Source of the DNA: Rhizorhabdus wittichii RW1
GTDB lineage: Bacteria > Pseudomonadota > Alphaproteobacteria > Sphingomonadales > Sphingomonadaceae
NCBI GenBank assembly: GCA_000016765.1
Contig: CP000701.1
Coordinates: 124,001-188,000, forward strand
Direction: 5' to 3'
Length of the DNA stretch: 64,000 nucleotides
A model generated the notes under the pieces. The model was not told the origin of the DNA. It saw only the letters and a program-made list of their open reading frames with translations, and did not search any database. Position 1 is the first letter of the stretch; every line of letters starts with the position of its first letter. Both the position numbers and the translations under genes were made by a program. Below, one piece after another: positions 52,930 through 64,000 of this stretch.

Positions 52930-53984
52930 TCGGCTTCGTCCACACAGCCCTTCCCGGTCGCGTCATCTTTGGCCATGACACCCTGCCCCGCGTCGCAGAG
53001 GAAGCGGAACGATCTGGCTTCAAACGGGCGCTGGTGCTGACGACGCCGCAGCAAGTCGATCAGGGCAAGGCCGTACTCGACCTGCTGGGCGAACGCGGAT
53101 GCACCCTGTTCGACGGGGCGACGATGCACACGCCGGTTGAAGTTACCGAAAGGGCACTTTCCCTATTGGCGGATCATGGTGCCGATGGACTGGTATCGAT
53201 CGGCGGCGGTTCGACCATCGGTCTGGGCAAGGCACTGGCGCTGCGCACCGGGCTGGACCAGATCGTCATTCCCACAACCTATGCGGGTTCGGAGATGACG
53301 TCGATTCTCGGCGAGACAAGGGACGGCAAGAAGACGACTCTCCGATCGCCCGACGTGCTGCCGGAAACCGTGATCTACGATGTGAGCCTGACGTACGGGC
53401 TGCCCACCGCGATGTCGGTCACATCCGGCATAAACGCCATCGCCCATGCCGCCGAAGCGCTCTACTCGGCTGAGGTCAGCCCCATTATCGCCATGATGGC
53501 GCAGGAAGGCATCCGCACGCTTGTCGAAGCGCTTCCAAGCATTGCGGCCAACCCGCGCGACGCAGCCGCGCGCGATCTTGCGCTGCGCGGTTCTTGGCTT
53601 TGCGGCACATGTCTGGGCAGCGTCGACATGGCCCTGCATCACAAGCTGGCGCATGTGCTGGGCGGCATTTTCGACCTGCCCCATGCCGAATTGCACACGG
53701 TGCTGCTTCCCCATGCGCTCGCCTATAACCTGCCGGCGGCACCCAAGGCGACCGAGCAGTTGCGCGCAGTCCTCGGCCAAGATCCCGCCACCATTCTGCG
53801 CGATCTGGCCGTGCGACTGGGAGCGCCGTCGTCGCTTGCGGCGCTGGGCATGCCGCGCGACGGCGTTGATCACGCAACGGTGGCGGCACTGCAGGCGCGC
53901 TATCCAAACCCCCGAACCCTCGAAGAACAGGGGATACGCGGGCTGCTCGAACGCGCTTGGGCGGGGGATGCTCCCCGCGCTTAG
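52926..53984 (+). CDS. Maleylacetate reductase
   Basis: This is an iron-containing alcohol-dehydrogenase-fold enzyme of 352 aa that reduces maleylacetate to 3-oxoadipate. FVHTALPGRVIFG opens the protein; SIGGGSTIGLGKALA binds NAD(P)H; PTTYAGSEMTSILGET, HHKLAHVLGG and LPHAELHTVLLPH are typical of maleylacetate reductases. It sits between the hydroxylase and hydroxyquinol dioxygenase genes in one operon. Confidence 0.92.
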   Translation: MIGFVHTALPGRVIFGHDTLPRVAEEAERSGFKRALVLTTPQQVDQGKAVLDLLGERGCTLFDGATMHTPVEVTERALSLLADHGADGLVSIGGGSTIGLGKALALRTGLDQIVIPTTYAGSEMTSILGETRDGKKTTLRSPDVLPETVIYDVSLTYGLPTAMSVTSGINAIAHAAEALYSAEVSPIIAMMAQEGIRTLVEALPSIAANPRDAAARDLALRGSWLCGTCLGSVDMALHHKLAHVLGGIFDLPHAELHTVLLPHALAYNLPAAPKATEQLRAVLGQDPATILRDLAVRLGAPSSLAALGMPRDGVDHATVAALQARYPNPRTLEEQGIRGLLERAWAGDAPRA

Positions 53985-54044
53985 ACGGGACGGCAGCCCC
54001 ATTGCTTTGCCTGCAATCGACTTCCCGATCTGTGGAGACCATCC

Positions 54045-54974
54045 GTGACCACCAACGAAACGCCATCGGAAAACACCGCCCCTCAGGTTTTCCCCCTGTT
54101 CACCGAAGAGGGATCGGCGGAGGCCGTAAATGCACGCATCGGGCCATCAACCGGTCCACGCTTGCGCACCGTGATGGAAGCAGCAGTCCGCCACCTTCAC
54201 TCTTTCGTTAAAGAGGTCGAACCGACTCATGACGAATGGGAAACCGCGATCGAGTTCCTTTCGGAGACCGGGCGGATGTGCACCGACTGGCGGCAGGAAT
54301 ATGTGCTGCTGTCCGACGTTCTTGGCGTGTCGATGCTGGTCGAAACGATCAACCATCGGCGAGGTGGAGGCGGAACCGAAAATACCGTGCTCGGCCCCTT
54401 CCATGTCCAGGGCGCCCCGCACTACCCGAACGGTGCCGACATCCGGCTGGACGAACGCGGCATACCGCTGGTGGTGCGCGGACAGGTGCGCGATGGTGAA
54501 GGACGTCCCATCGTCGGCGCAAAGATCGATGTCTGGCAGACCAACGAGGACGGCTTCTATGACGTCCAGCAACCGGATCAGCAGCCGCGCTGGAACTTGC
54601 GCGGGTTGTTCACCAGCGACGCGGAAGGCCGATACGGCTTCATCACCGCGCGGCCCCGCTTCTACCCGATCCCGGACGATGGCCCGGTCGGCAAGCTGCT
54701 CGGCGCTCTCGGCCGTCATCCCAATCGGCCAGCGCATATCCATTTCATCGTTACCGCGCCGGGATATGACCAGGTGGTGACGCATATCTTCGCGTCCGAC
54801 TGCCCCTATCTCGAACAGGACGCGGTGTTTGGGGTCAAGGATACGTTGGTCGTCGATATCATTCCCCGCGACGATGCGTCCGCTGCCGCCGCATTTGGCG
54901 TGACAAACCCGTTTACGGCGATCGAATGGAATTTCGATCTCGTCCCCGCGCCCGGCTCGGACACCGTGTCATGA
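54045..54974 (+). CDS. Hydroxyquinol 1,2-dioxygenase
   Basis: This is an intradiol dioxygenase of 309 aa. The Fe(III) ligands are Tyr172 (DGFYDVQ), Tyr207 (RFYPIPDDGP), His231 and His233 (RPAHIHFIV). LGPFHVQGAPHY and the longer N-terminal helical domain favour hydroxyquinol over catechol as substrate, and the adjacent maleylacetate reductase supports that. The start codon is GTG. The stop overlaps the pcaI start. Confidence 0.92.
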   Translation: MTTNETPSENTAPQVFPLFTEEGSAEAVNARIGPSTGPRLRTVMEAAVRHLHSFVKEVEPTHDEWETAIEFLSETGRMCTDWRQEYVLLSDVLGVSMLVETINHRRGGGGTENTVLGPFHVQGAPHYPNGADIRLDERGIPLVVRGQVRDGEGRPIVGAKIDVWQTNEDGFYDVQQPDQQPRWNLRGLFTSDAEGRYGFITARPRFYPIPDDGPVGKLLGALGRHPNRPAHIHFIVTAPGYDQVVTHIFASDCPYLEQDAVFGVKDTLVVDIIPRDDASAAAAFGVTNPFTAIEWNFDLVPAPGSDTVS

Positions 54975-55681
54975 CCAGCAAGATTTACGATAGCCCTGCC
55001 TCCGCCCTTTCCGGCCTGCTGTTTGACGGGATGACAATCATGTCAGGCGGTTTCGGCCTGTCGGGCAATCCCGAAAGCCTGATACCGCAAGTACGCGCAA
55101 GCGGCGTGAAGGAGTTGACCGTCATCTCCAACAACGCCGGCGCAGATGGCTTCGGCCTCTGGACGCTGCTGGAAAGCCGACAGGTACGGAAGATGATTTC
55201 CTCCTATGTCGGGGAAAACAAGCTGTTCGAGAGCCAGTATCTGTCGGGCGAGCTGGAACTGGAGCTGAATCCGCAAGGCACACTGGCCGAGCGTATCCGG
55301 GCGGGCGGCGCGGGCATTCCGGCGTTCTACACCAAGACCGGCGTCGGCACGGTCGTTGCCGAAGGAAAGCCGGTAGAGACATTCGAGGGCGAGGACTATA
55401 TCCGCGAAACATGGCTGCGCGCCGACCTTTCGATCATCAAGGCGTGGCGGGCAGATCCGGCGGGCAACCTGATGTTTCGCAAGACGGCGCGCAACTTCAA
55501 CCCGAACATGGCGACCGCGGGCATGGTCACGGTGGTCGAGGTCGAAGAGATCGTGGCCGAAGGGAGCTTAGACCCTGACTGTGTCCACACCCCCGGCATC
55601 TATGTCGACCGCATTGTGCTGAGCACCATCAACGAAAAGCGGATCGAGCAGTTGACGGTCCGCGAAAGGGAAACGGTATAA
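54971..55681 (+). CDS. pcaI: 3-oxoadipate CoA-transferase subunit A, second copy
   Basis: This is a 236-aa CoA-transferase subunit with [13 protein letters not shown] and [16 protein letters not shown]. It differs from the 14.4-15.1 kb copy at scattered positions. The start overlaps the dioxygenase stop as ATGA, and the stop overlaps the next gene as TAATG. It would complete the resorcinol to 3-oxoadipyl-CoA route if subunit B were present, but subunit B is truncated here. Confidence 0.9.
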   Translation: MTSKIYDSPASALSGLLFDGMTIMSGGFGLSGNPESLIPQVRASGVKELTVISNNAGADGFGLWTLLESRQVRKMISSYVGENKLFESQYLSGELELELNPQGTLAERIRAGGAGIPAFYTKTGVGTVVAEGKPVETFEGEDYIRETWLRADLSIIKAWRADPAGNLMFRKTARNFNPNMATAGMVTVVEVEEIVAEGSLDPDCVHTPGIYVDRIVLSTINEKRIEQLTVRERETV

Positions 55682-56079
55682 TGGGCTGGACCCGTGATCA
55701 GATGGCGGCCCGCGCCGCGCAGGAACTGCGTGACGGCTATTATGTGAATCTTGGCATCGGCATCCCGACGCTGGTGGCCAACCATCTGCCCGATGGCGTC
55801 AACGTCACGCTCCAGAGCGAGAATGGCATGCTGGGAATCGGGCCTTTCCCCTATGCGGGCGGGGCCGATCCCGACCTGATCAATGCCGGCAAGCAGACCA
55901 TCACCGCATTGCCGACGTCGAGCTTCTTCTCTTCGGCCGACAGTTTCGCGATGATCCGTGGCGGCCATATCGACATGGCCGTGCTGGGGGCAATGGAAGT
56001 GGCCGCTAACGGCGATCTGGCTAACTGGCCCAGTCGGCCCGAAGCTGCGATTTTGGCCATGTTGAAGAACAAAGATTGA
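55681..56079 (+). pseudogene. pcaJ: 3-oxoadipate CoA-transferase subunit B truncated by Tn3-family insertion
   Basis: The first 116 or so residues match subunit B ([51 protein letters not shown]). Homology stops at ANGDLANW, where the transposon inverted repeat begins at 56027. The frame then reads [16 protein letters not shown] from the repeat and stops. About 95 C-terminal residues are missing. The HIDMAV segment lost in the other copy is intact here. Confidence 0.92.
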
Positions 56080-56089
56080 ACATGGCGAT

Positions 56090-56956
56090 CTACCAGGCTC
56101 GCTCTTGTCCTCCAATCTCGTAAACATCGGTCTCGATCGAGCACCTGTAGCTCTCTGCGATGTTGAACATCTCTGTCTGGAGAGATGCGATCTCATCATC
56201 GAGGCTGACGCCATCGGCACCCTGATCATAGGCGACGGTCAGCGTGTAATCGCAGTTCCCGGTCTTTTGCATCTGGTAATCCCGCTCCAGCATCGCCTCA
56301 ATGCGCTCGCGAGCGGGCTTTCTGCCACGACCATGCTTGTTGAAGTTCTCGATGGTCAGATGCAGGGCGATGGTGACAGAAGGCGGCTTTTCCGGCAGCC
56401 CGATCCTTGAAGGAATGACGTCAAGCGCCCGATAGACGGTCATTCTTGAGATCTTGAGGTCGCGCGCGACGCTGGCCTTGCTCGCGCCGGCGGTGATCCG
56501 GCGTCGGATTTCATCGTCATCGATGTTTTTCTTCCGGCCTTTGTAGACGCCTTCGGCGCGCGCCGCCTCGATCCCGGCGCGCTGCCGGTCCTTGATGAAC
56601 GTCAGTTCCATGTCCGCGACCATGCCCAGAATGGTGATCACCATCCGCCCCATGCTTCCGGCCGTCGTCACCTCCGGCTCAAGCACCCGCAATGAGGCTC
56701 CCTTCTGGTCGAGTTCATGAACCAGATTGAGAACATCGCGTGTGGAGCGACCGAGCCGATCGAGACGCAGGACGACGAGTTCGTCATCGGCGCGCAGGAA
56801 CTGCATGATCGTCTCAAGCTCCGTGCGTCCAGTGCGCGATGCGCCCGAGCCTGTTTCGGAGCGGAGGATTTCACAGCCCGCTGCCTTCAACCGGGCAACC
56901 TGGATGTCGAGATCCTGGTCGATGGTGCTGACGCGGGCGTAGCCGACGCGGGTCAT
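56090..56956 (-). CDS. tnpR: Serine resolvase with long C-terminal extension
   Basis: This is a resolvase of 288 aa. The catalytic Ser is residue 10 of the chosen start (MTRVGYARVS). VLRLDRLGRSTRDVLNLV and the conserved MELTFIKDRQRAGIE helix are present, and the helix-turn-helix is ASKASVARDLKISRMTVYRA. About 100 extra residues follow, beginning near SVTIALHLTIEN, where ordinary Tn3 resolvases end. The upstream in-frame ATG at 57031 would extend into the putative res site. It is codirectional with tnpA. Confidence 0.85.
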   Translation of the reverse strand: MTRVGYARVSTIDQDLDIQVARLKAAGCEILRSETGSGASRTGRTELETIMQFLRADDELVVLRLDRLGRSTRDVLNLVHELDQKGASLRVLEPEVTTAGSMGRMVITILGMVADMELTFIKDRQRAGIEAARAEGVYKGRKKNIDDDEIRRRITAGASKASVARDLKISRMTVYRALDVIPSRIGLPEKPPSVTIALHLTIENFNKHGRGRKPARERIEAMLERDYQMQKTGNCDYTLTVAYDQGADGVSLDDEIASLQTEMFNIAESYRCSIETDVYEIGGQERAW

Positions 56957-57098
56957 GGGCAAATCCGTCACATTAGGGTGGCTTTGCCCTCGTACAGTAA
57001 CATTGGTGACGGAACCACCCTTTTGTGACATGTCGTATATGTCACTTCCGATCGTCACGTTCGGGTGCACCCAAATGGTGCGAGCGGAAAGGCCCCGG
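56957..57098. promoter_or_regulatory. Putative res/promoter region of the Tn3-family transposon
   Basis: This gap between tnpA and tnpR contains an inverted repeat (GTGACAT and ATGTCAC around 57027-57042) and other GTGAC/GTCAC half-sites. It is the expected place for resolvase binding and the tnpR promoter. Confidence 0.5.
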
Positions 57099-60008
57099 TC
57101 AGGCAGCAAGCCGCCCAAAATCGATCCGGCTATTCAGATCGAGGTCGAAGCGGCCATAAGGATTGACGTGGCTGTAAATCAGCGGTGTGAGGCCGCGATA
57201 ATCATCCGGCGTCATCCGGCCCGTCCATTTCGGTTCCACCAGCACGCTCTGAAGCATTCGGGTGTTCACATAGACAAGCGACGCTTGCAGCAAATGTAGC
57301 GCCAGGACCGAGAGCTGCTGCTCATCGATGCGGTTAGTGGCGATCTCGCCGCCCTTGCCGAAGAAAACGAACCCATTGGCACTGTTCCAGTTTTCAACGA
57401 CATTCAGGCCTTCATGAATTTCGCGGCGGAAGGACTCCTCGCGCAGATACCGGCACAGGAAGATCGTCTTGACCGCGCGGCCCAGCTCACTCAACGCCTT
57501 GTAGGTCGGGTGCATCACCTCGGAGCGGCTAAACCGGCGCAGGATCGCCTCCGGGTCGGCGGTTTTTGTCTGCATCGCGGCTGCATATTTGACCATCTCG
57601 TCATATTGCTGCTCGATCTCATCCCAGTTGATCGGACTGGAGAGGATCGGCTGCAAGTGGGGAAGCCGCGTTCGCATGCCGACATCGGGAAGAGCCAGCT
57701 TCTGGCGAGCGATCGCTTTCAGGCGGGGTGCAAGCTCAAATCCGAGAAGCCGGCAAAATGCAAAGCCAACCGCGCTTTGGCCATGACTATCAACATATTG
57801 TCGCTGGATTTCCATGTCGGTGCAATGGCGCAGCACGCCCTCGATCATGGAGGCGACCTCGGAGGAAGAGCAGCGCTTGAGCTGGGAATAGACGCATGTC
57901 GCGCGTCGTTCGACATGCCAGTAGATCATGACGCCCCGTCCACCATAACGCGCATGCCATTCCGTCATCAGGTTGCGATCCCAGGCTCCGAACTTTGTGG
58001 AATCTGACGCACAGGCCGTGCCGGCGTCCCCCCAGACTGCAGCATTGCGGATTGCCAGGGTCGCATTCGCAACCCTGGCACACGCCTCCTTGAGCGCCGC
58101 GGCATGAACGAAGCGGCGATGGACATGCAGCAGCTCTTCATAGCTGACATCGGGGGTGGCGCCGGCGATCCGCTTGAGCCCGGCATTCGTTCCCAGGCCG
58201 TAGAGGCATAGCAGGAGACGTTGATCCAGCGCGGTTTTCGGCAGTGCAACACGCGAGGCCGATGTTTCGAACGCTTCGAGAAGTCCCGTATCAAGGGCAG
58301 CCTCCTTCAGTACGTCGAGCAGCCCGGTCATCGGCCAGCGTTGGCCGATCTCGGTCTTGATCGAGGCGAGACCCCTGGGTTCGGGCAAGGGTTTGAACGG
58401 GGTGAGAGATATACGGTTCTCGCCGCGCCACAGCAGCCGAACCTTGTCGTTCCGGGGAATATTGGCATTGAGGAGCAACAGTTCCTGAGCAAGCTCTTCC
58501 CGGATGGCGCTTGAAAATGCACGCGCATCCGCCGTCAGGTTCAATCCTGTGTAATATGCTTCTCGCCGCGCATCGAAGTCCTTGGGAAGATCGTCATCGG
58601 GATTGCGGTATCGGTCCGCCCCGACAACCCAGATTTCCTTAGAACGGATGCGATCGCGCAGTTGCGCGAGGACACAAAGCTCATAACTGATCCGGTTTAC
58701 GCGCCCCTCTTCATCAATGACGGAACTGCGCCATCTCGCCGGAATGACCTCGTCGACCGGCACTGCGTGCGGCGGCACGTAGCGGCATCCATCATCCACT
58801 TTGCTTCTGATCCAGTCCAGGGCCGCCAGCACCGGACGCCACACGGCGTTGTTCGACCGGAACTCCAGTGCCGAAAGCAGGCTTGGCAGCATACGGCGAT
58901 AATGATTGGCCCATGACCTCCGCATCACCTTGTAGATCCGCCGATCCAAGGCGCCCTTTGCCTGGCTTTCCTTGATGATCGCCGCCAGTTTGTCCTTGCC
59001 GGCGATTGGGAAAATGACATCGCAGATGCGCCCGGATGGATCGTCGATCGAAGCGCTGGCAATCTCGACCAGGAGTCGCTCCTTGCCATAGACCCGCTCG
59101 ATGTCTTTCGCGATATCGCCCACCACCTTGCGTTTCGAGCGCGATCCGATCTTATGGACCGTCTCGATCAGCAGGTCGACCATCGCATCCGTAAGCTGAG
59201 CTTCCCGCGCCATCAGATAAACGGCATAGAGCCCGAGCTGGCGCGCCGGTACATGCCGGCGCATCTCCGAGGCTTTCTCGCCGGCAACCCGGCGAACGAT
59301 CTGATCGACCCATGCCTTGCCCGTGACCGATAGGAAATCTCGGGGAAGAGCAAGCCGTTGGATAAAGGCGAGTTTGGCGGTCACGCCAAGAATGTTTTCG
59401 AGCGTCGCCTGACCTGCATCCCCCTTCATCGTGTTGAAGCCGGTCGGGCCATCGGGATCGGCGAGCGAGGCTTCCAGCAAGGCGACCGCATCCGGCGCAA
59501 GCCGATCGCGGACTCGGGCCAACAGGGCCTCCAGATAGAGGTGTCGTTGCGAACGGACGAGGCGTTCCAGCTCCTTGCGCGACGGCCCATAGATACGGCG
59601 GTCGCGGCACCACAGGAAAACATGCTCGAGCATGGCATTGATCGGCTGCCCGCCCGCACAAAGATCGTCGGAAATCCACCTCGACAACGCCCTGCGATCC
59701 GTCTGCGTCATACGGCGGAACCCGAGATGCCGCAAAATCTCCGCGCAATGCCGGCGGGCGGTGCGCCCGGAAAAATCATAGTGGTTCACGGATTTGGCAT
59801 CGAGACCAAGTTGCTCCGCCAGATACAAGACACCGTCGGAGGGTATCGACGCATGATCCGGCACAAAGAAGCCATGCCCGGCGAAAAATCTAAGCTGAAC
59901 CGCCAATCCCAGTCGTGCCGTCTCCGCTTTGCCGGTCACGAACGCGATGTCCGAAAAACTCAGGCTCCAGGAGCCGATCAGATCCCCACTCGAAACGCCA
60001 AGGCTCAT
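57099..60008 (-). CDS. tnpA: Tn3-family transposase
   Basis: This is a 969-aa DDE transposase. The N-terminal DUF4158 region (residues 10-165; [25 protein letters not shown]) binds the ends. The catalytic residues are Asp669 (ACASDSTKF), Asp740 ([11 protein letters not shown]) and Glu872 ([15 protein letters not shown]). The length is normal and no frameshift is seen. About 80 bp separate its start from the right inverted repeat. It appears active. Confidence 0.93.
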   Translation of the reverse strand: MSLGVSSGDLIGSWSLSFSDIAFVTGKAETARLGLAVQLRFFAGHGFFVPDHASIPSDGVLYLAEQLGLDAKSVNHYDFSGRTARRHCAEILRHLGFRRMTQTDRRALSRWISDDLCAGGQPINAMLEHVFLWCRDRRIYGPSRKELERLVRSQRHLYLEALLARVRDRLAPDAVALLEASLADPDGPTGFNTMKGDAGQATLENILGVTAKLAFIQRLALPRDFLSVTGKAWVDQIVRRVAGEKASEMRRHVPARQLGLYAVYLMAREAQLTDAMVDLLIETVHKIGSRSKRKVVGDIAKDIERVYGKERLLVEIASASIDDPSGRICDVIFPIAGKDKLAAIIKESQAKGALDRRIYKVMRRSWANHYRRMLPSLLSALEFRSNNAVWRPVLAALDWIRSKVDDGCRYVPPHAVPVDEVIPARWRSSVIDEEGRVNRISYELCVLAQLRDRIRSKEIWVVGADRYRNPDDDLPKDFDARREAYYTGLNLTADARAFSSAIREELAQELLLLNANIPRNDKVRLLWRGENRISLTPFKPLPEPRGLASIKTEIGQRWPMTGLLDVLKEAALDTGLLEAFETSASRVALPKTALDQRLLLCLYGLGTNAGLKRIAGATPDVSYEELLHVHRRFVHAAALKEACARVANATLAIRNAAVWGDAGTACASDSTKFGAWDRNLMTEWHARYGGRGVMIYWHVERRATCVYSQLKRCSSSEVASMIEGVLRHCTDMEIQRQYVDSHGQSAVGFAFCRLLGFELAPRLKAIARQKLALPDVGMRTRLPHLQPILSSPINWDEIEQQYDEMVKYAAAMQTKTADPEAILRRFSRSEVMHPTYKALSELGRAVKTIFLCRYLREESFRREIHEGLNVVENWNSANGFVFFGKGGEIATNRIDEQQLSVLALHLLQASLVYVNTRMLQSVLVEPKWTGRMTPDDYRGLTPLIYSHVNPYGRFDLDLNSRIDFGRLAA

Positions 60009-60182
60009 AACGCCGCTCCCTTATCGGAGCGGAACGTCGTTCCTCGCATGGGCGATCGTCAACAACAACCAGCCCGTTCCCGACGTGTTCTCCAAGATGA
60101 CCAAAATCGCAGCTTCGGGCCGACTGGGCCGAGTTCGAACAGCAGCGGGTTTGAAGGCGGAAGGCGTCTAGAAAACCAGGGG

Positions 60183-60464
60183 CTACTCAGAGCGCCCCCC
60201 GATCCGATCGACGGCTTGTGCAACGCCAGCCTTGGCGGCGTCGGCATCACCCGCATCAGCCTTCACCGCGAACGCCCTGCAACCCGCTGCCGCGATCTCG
60301 GCGACGACCGCGTCTGCCCGATCGGCGCTCTTCGAACAGGCCACAACAACCGTCGCGCCAAGCAACGCGAGAAGTCTGGCGCACGCCGCACCCATGCCGC
60401 GACTGCCTCCGGTTACCCGAATGGGCGTATTCGCGACTGAGCTGCCCCCGTCTGAGTGGTCCAT
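60183..60464 (-). pseudogene. SDR fragment truncated at both ends
   Basis: An N-terminal SDR piece with VTGGSRGMGAACARLLALLG and FAVKADAGDADAAKAGV is present. The catalytic half is missing; homology ends at VDRIGG near 60195. The first residues (MDHSDGGSSVA) come from the neighbouring IS3-type end. It lies between the Tn3 right end and an IS3 remnant. The 50 bp up to the transposon are unrecognised. Confidence 0.7.
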
Positions 60465-60500
60465 CGACTATGATAGTCTGGATCACGAAAGGGACGACGA

Positions 60501-60779
60501 ATGCCGAGCAAGAAGCACAAGCCAAAAGAGATCATCGGCAAGCTGCGTGAGGTGGAGATCGTGTTGGGTCAGGGCGGCACGACCGCCGAGGCGTGTCGGC
60601 GGATCGCAGTCAGCGAGCAGACCTATTATCGTTGGCGCAAGGAGTATGGCGGGCTGAAGACCGACCAGGCTCGGCGGATGAAGGATTTGGAGAAGGAGAA
60701 TCTACGGCTGCGCCGCGCGGCTTCCGAGCTAACGCTGGACAAGCTGATCTTGCAGGAGGCGGCACGGGGAAACTTCTAA
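60501..60779 (+). CDS. IS3-family OrfA
   Basis: This is a 92-aa protein with the helix-turn-helix and leucine zipper of IS407-type OrfA (IIGKLREVEIVLGQGGTTAE, AVSEQTYYRWRKEYGG, LEKENLRLRRAASELTLDKL). It is intact, but the partner OrfB is cut short, so the element is dead. Confidence 0.88.
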   Translation: MPSKKHKPKEIIGKLREVEIVLGQGGTTAEACRRIAVSEQTYYRWRKEYGGLKTDQARRMKDLEKENLRLRRAASELTLDKLILQEAARGNF

Positions 60780-61026
60780 GCCCGCGCGGCGACGGCGATG
60801 CATAGATCAGCTGCGGCGTGAGCTGCCGGTATCCGAGCGGCGAATATGCCGGGTGCTCGGACAACATCGATCGACGCATCGCAAGGTGCCACGCGGGGCG
60901 GAAGACGAGCAGCGGCTGACTGACGACATCATCGCGCTGGCGAAGCAGTACGGGCGATATGGCTATCGCCGGGTGACCGCATTGCTGCGCGATGCCGGCT
61001 GGACGGTGAACCGCAAGCGTGTCGCG
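60776..61026 (+). pseudogene. IS3-family OrfB, 3' truncated
   Basis: The start of an IS407-type OrfB (SERRICRVLGQHRSTHRKVP, DDIIALAKQYGRYGYRRVTA, GWTVNRKRVA) ends where integrase sequence begins, at a shared GTCGCGAC. The catalytic core is lost. Confidence 0.82.
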
Positions 61027-61168
61027 ACCTTATCGAGTTCAGCAACAGCAAGATCGTTGAGCGGAATGGTCGTCGGCTCGCCATTCTTCGTCCGGTCGCC
61101 GGACAGCCGCATTTCGCGCCCCGCCCGGTCCAGTTCCTGCCAATGGAGACCGCTGATCTCTTCTCGGC
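61026..61168 (-). pseudogene. Tyrosine integrase, distal fragment split by IS21
   Basis: EEISGLHWQELDRAGREMRL and RTKNGEPTTIPLNDLAVAEL are the middle of a tyrosine recombinase catalytic domain. The piece continues the fragment at 63814-64000 across the IS21 element and is itself cut off by IS3 sequence. The C-terminal HxxR and Tyr are missing. Confidence 0.78.
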
Positions 61169-61247
61169 TATAGCGCGACGATCTGGGTGAGAGGTCAGCG
61201 ACTATCAGGATGAGAACAGATTGTCGCGGCGGGTTCATGGTGCCGGG

Positions 61248-63610
<2,363 letters not shown>

Positions 63611-63692
63611 TCACGGCATCTCCCTCCAATCTGGATATGCCAATGAATATTGGGTCGGCCCCGACGATCTGCGGCTCCTCCATTAAAGGGCC

Positions 63693-63765
63693 ATCGGTTG
63701 TTGGGGTCTCGGCTACGGGCTTCGGGCTACGCCCTCCGCCCTTCACCGACACCCCAACAACCGAT
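63693..63765. repeat. 15-bp perfect inverted repeat upstream of istA
   Basis: ATCGGTTGTTGGGGT (63693-63707) and ACCCCAACAACCGAT (63751-63765) are exact complements around a 43-bp GC-rich loop. The structure lies inside the IS21 right end, before istA. Confidence 0.75.
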
Positions 63766-63813
63766 TCTCATCTTGATTGTCGCTACGCTCGCATCCTGTC
63801 AGTCGCCGCGCAT

Positions 63814-64000
63814 CTCGGCGCTGGCCGGTGACAATCAGCAGCCGAACGATCGGTCCGAAGCATCGATGGCACTCCGGAACCTGCATCCAAACCCTCGCCA
63901 GTTCGCTATCGCTCAGCCACCGCTCGCGCGCCTTGACCGCTTTGGGCGTCTCCATACCTTCCATCGGACTTCTATCGATGTCGCCGCGGCTCACCGCCCA
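63814..64000 (-). pseudogene. Tyrosine integrase, proximal fragment (continues past the window)
   Basis: RERWLSDSELARVWMQVPEC and FGPIVRLLIVTGQRR form the start of a tyrosine recombinase catalytic domain, including the first catalytic Arg. The frame is broken at the IS21 junction, and the N-terminal part lies beyond the right edge. Joined to 61026-61168 it reads TGQRREEISGLHW, as in intact integrases. Confidence 0.8.

Larger units (their letters stand above)
56027..60130 (-). mobile_element. Tn3-family transposon inserted in pcaJ
   Basis: This is a 4.1-kb unit with tnpA and tnpR. The terminal inverted repeats begin GGCCCAGTCGGCCCGAAGCT and match at about 39 of 42 positions. The canonical GGGG start of many Tn3 ends is absent. 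The 5-bp flanks differ (TAACT left, GAGTT right), so no target duplication remains and the right flank was probably rearranged. It carries no passenger genes. Confidence 0.9.

Overview
The window looks like a piece of a sphingomonad (Alphaproteobacteria, Sphingomonadaceae) conjugative plasmid or mobile catabolic island. The basis is high GC, a VirB-type secretion cluster at the left edge, sphingomonad-style TonB-dependent receptors, a high density of insertion sequences, and several compact aromatic-degradation operons. The genus is inferred from this overall character, not from a marker gene.

Layout. Bases 1-6.3 kb hold the start of a conjugation operon on the minus strand (TrbM-like protein, VirB1, VirB2, VirB3, VirB4, VirB5 running off the edge), with a LuxR-type regulator and a small divergent gene upstream. 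Bases 6.3-9.0 kb hold two transposable elements: an ISNCY-like element with a frameshifted transposase and an IS5-family element. Bases 9.2-15.9 kb carry mmsA with a divergent LysR gene, then a lower beta-ketoadipate operon (benD fragment, pcaI, a broken pcaJ, pcaD, pcaF). Bases 16-21.9 kb carry a TonB receptor, remnants of a luxI-like gene and a serine recombinase, a P4-type integrase and a frameshifted Abi/HEPN gene. Bases 21.9-28.5 kb hold two apparently identical inverted IS5-family copies around SDR, hydrolase, HpaI-like aldolase and double-cupin genes, followed by an MFS transporter.

Bases 28.5-38.9 kb form a long minus-strand catabolic operon: benzoylformate decarboxylase, aldehyde dehydrogenase, TonB receptor, MFS transporter, FAD monooxygenase, SnoaL-like protein, intradiol dioxygenase and HpaH-like hydratase. 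A divergent FAD-linked 2-hydroxyacid dehydrogenase and a methyltransferase follow at 39.2-41.4 kb, which together suggests a mandelate-type upper pathway. Bases 43.4-49.8 kb hold an unusual operon (cyclase-fold hydrolase, cupin, SDR, 3-hydroxyacyl-CoA dehydrogenase, beta-keto acid cleavage enzyme, CocE/NonD hydrolase, EthD protein) with a divergent IclR regulator. Bases 51.2-56.1 kb encode a resorcinol/hydroxyquinol operon (FAD monooxygenase, maleylacetate reductase, hydroxyquinol 1,2-dioxygenase, pcaI, truncated pcaJ) with a MarR regulator. Bases 56.0-64 kb are a Tn3-family transposon inserted in that second pcaJ, then a mosaic of SDR, IS3 and integrase fragments and an IS21-family element that splits the integrase.

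How the parts fit. The hydroxyquinol branch, and any benzoate/catechol branch hinted at by the benD remnant, would both feed 3-oxoadipate into CoA transferase (PcaIJ) and thiolase (PcaF). Strikingly, both pcaJ copies are broken by independent events: a 17-nt deletion between GGCGG repeats in one, and a Tn3 insertion in the other. The least familiar system is the 43.4-49.8 kb operon. Its divergent promoter carries a GTACC-N7-GGTA site that recurs upstream of the 22.9 kb SDR cluster, so one IclR regulator may control both.
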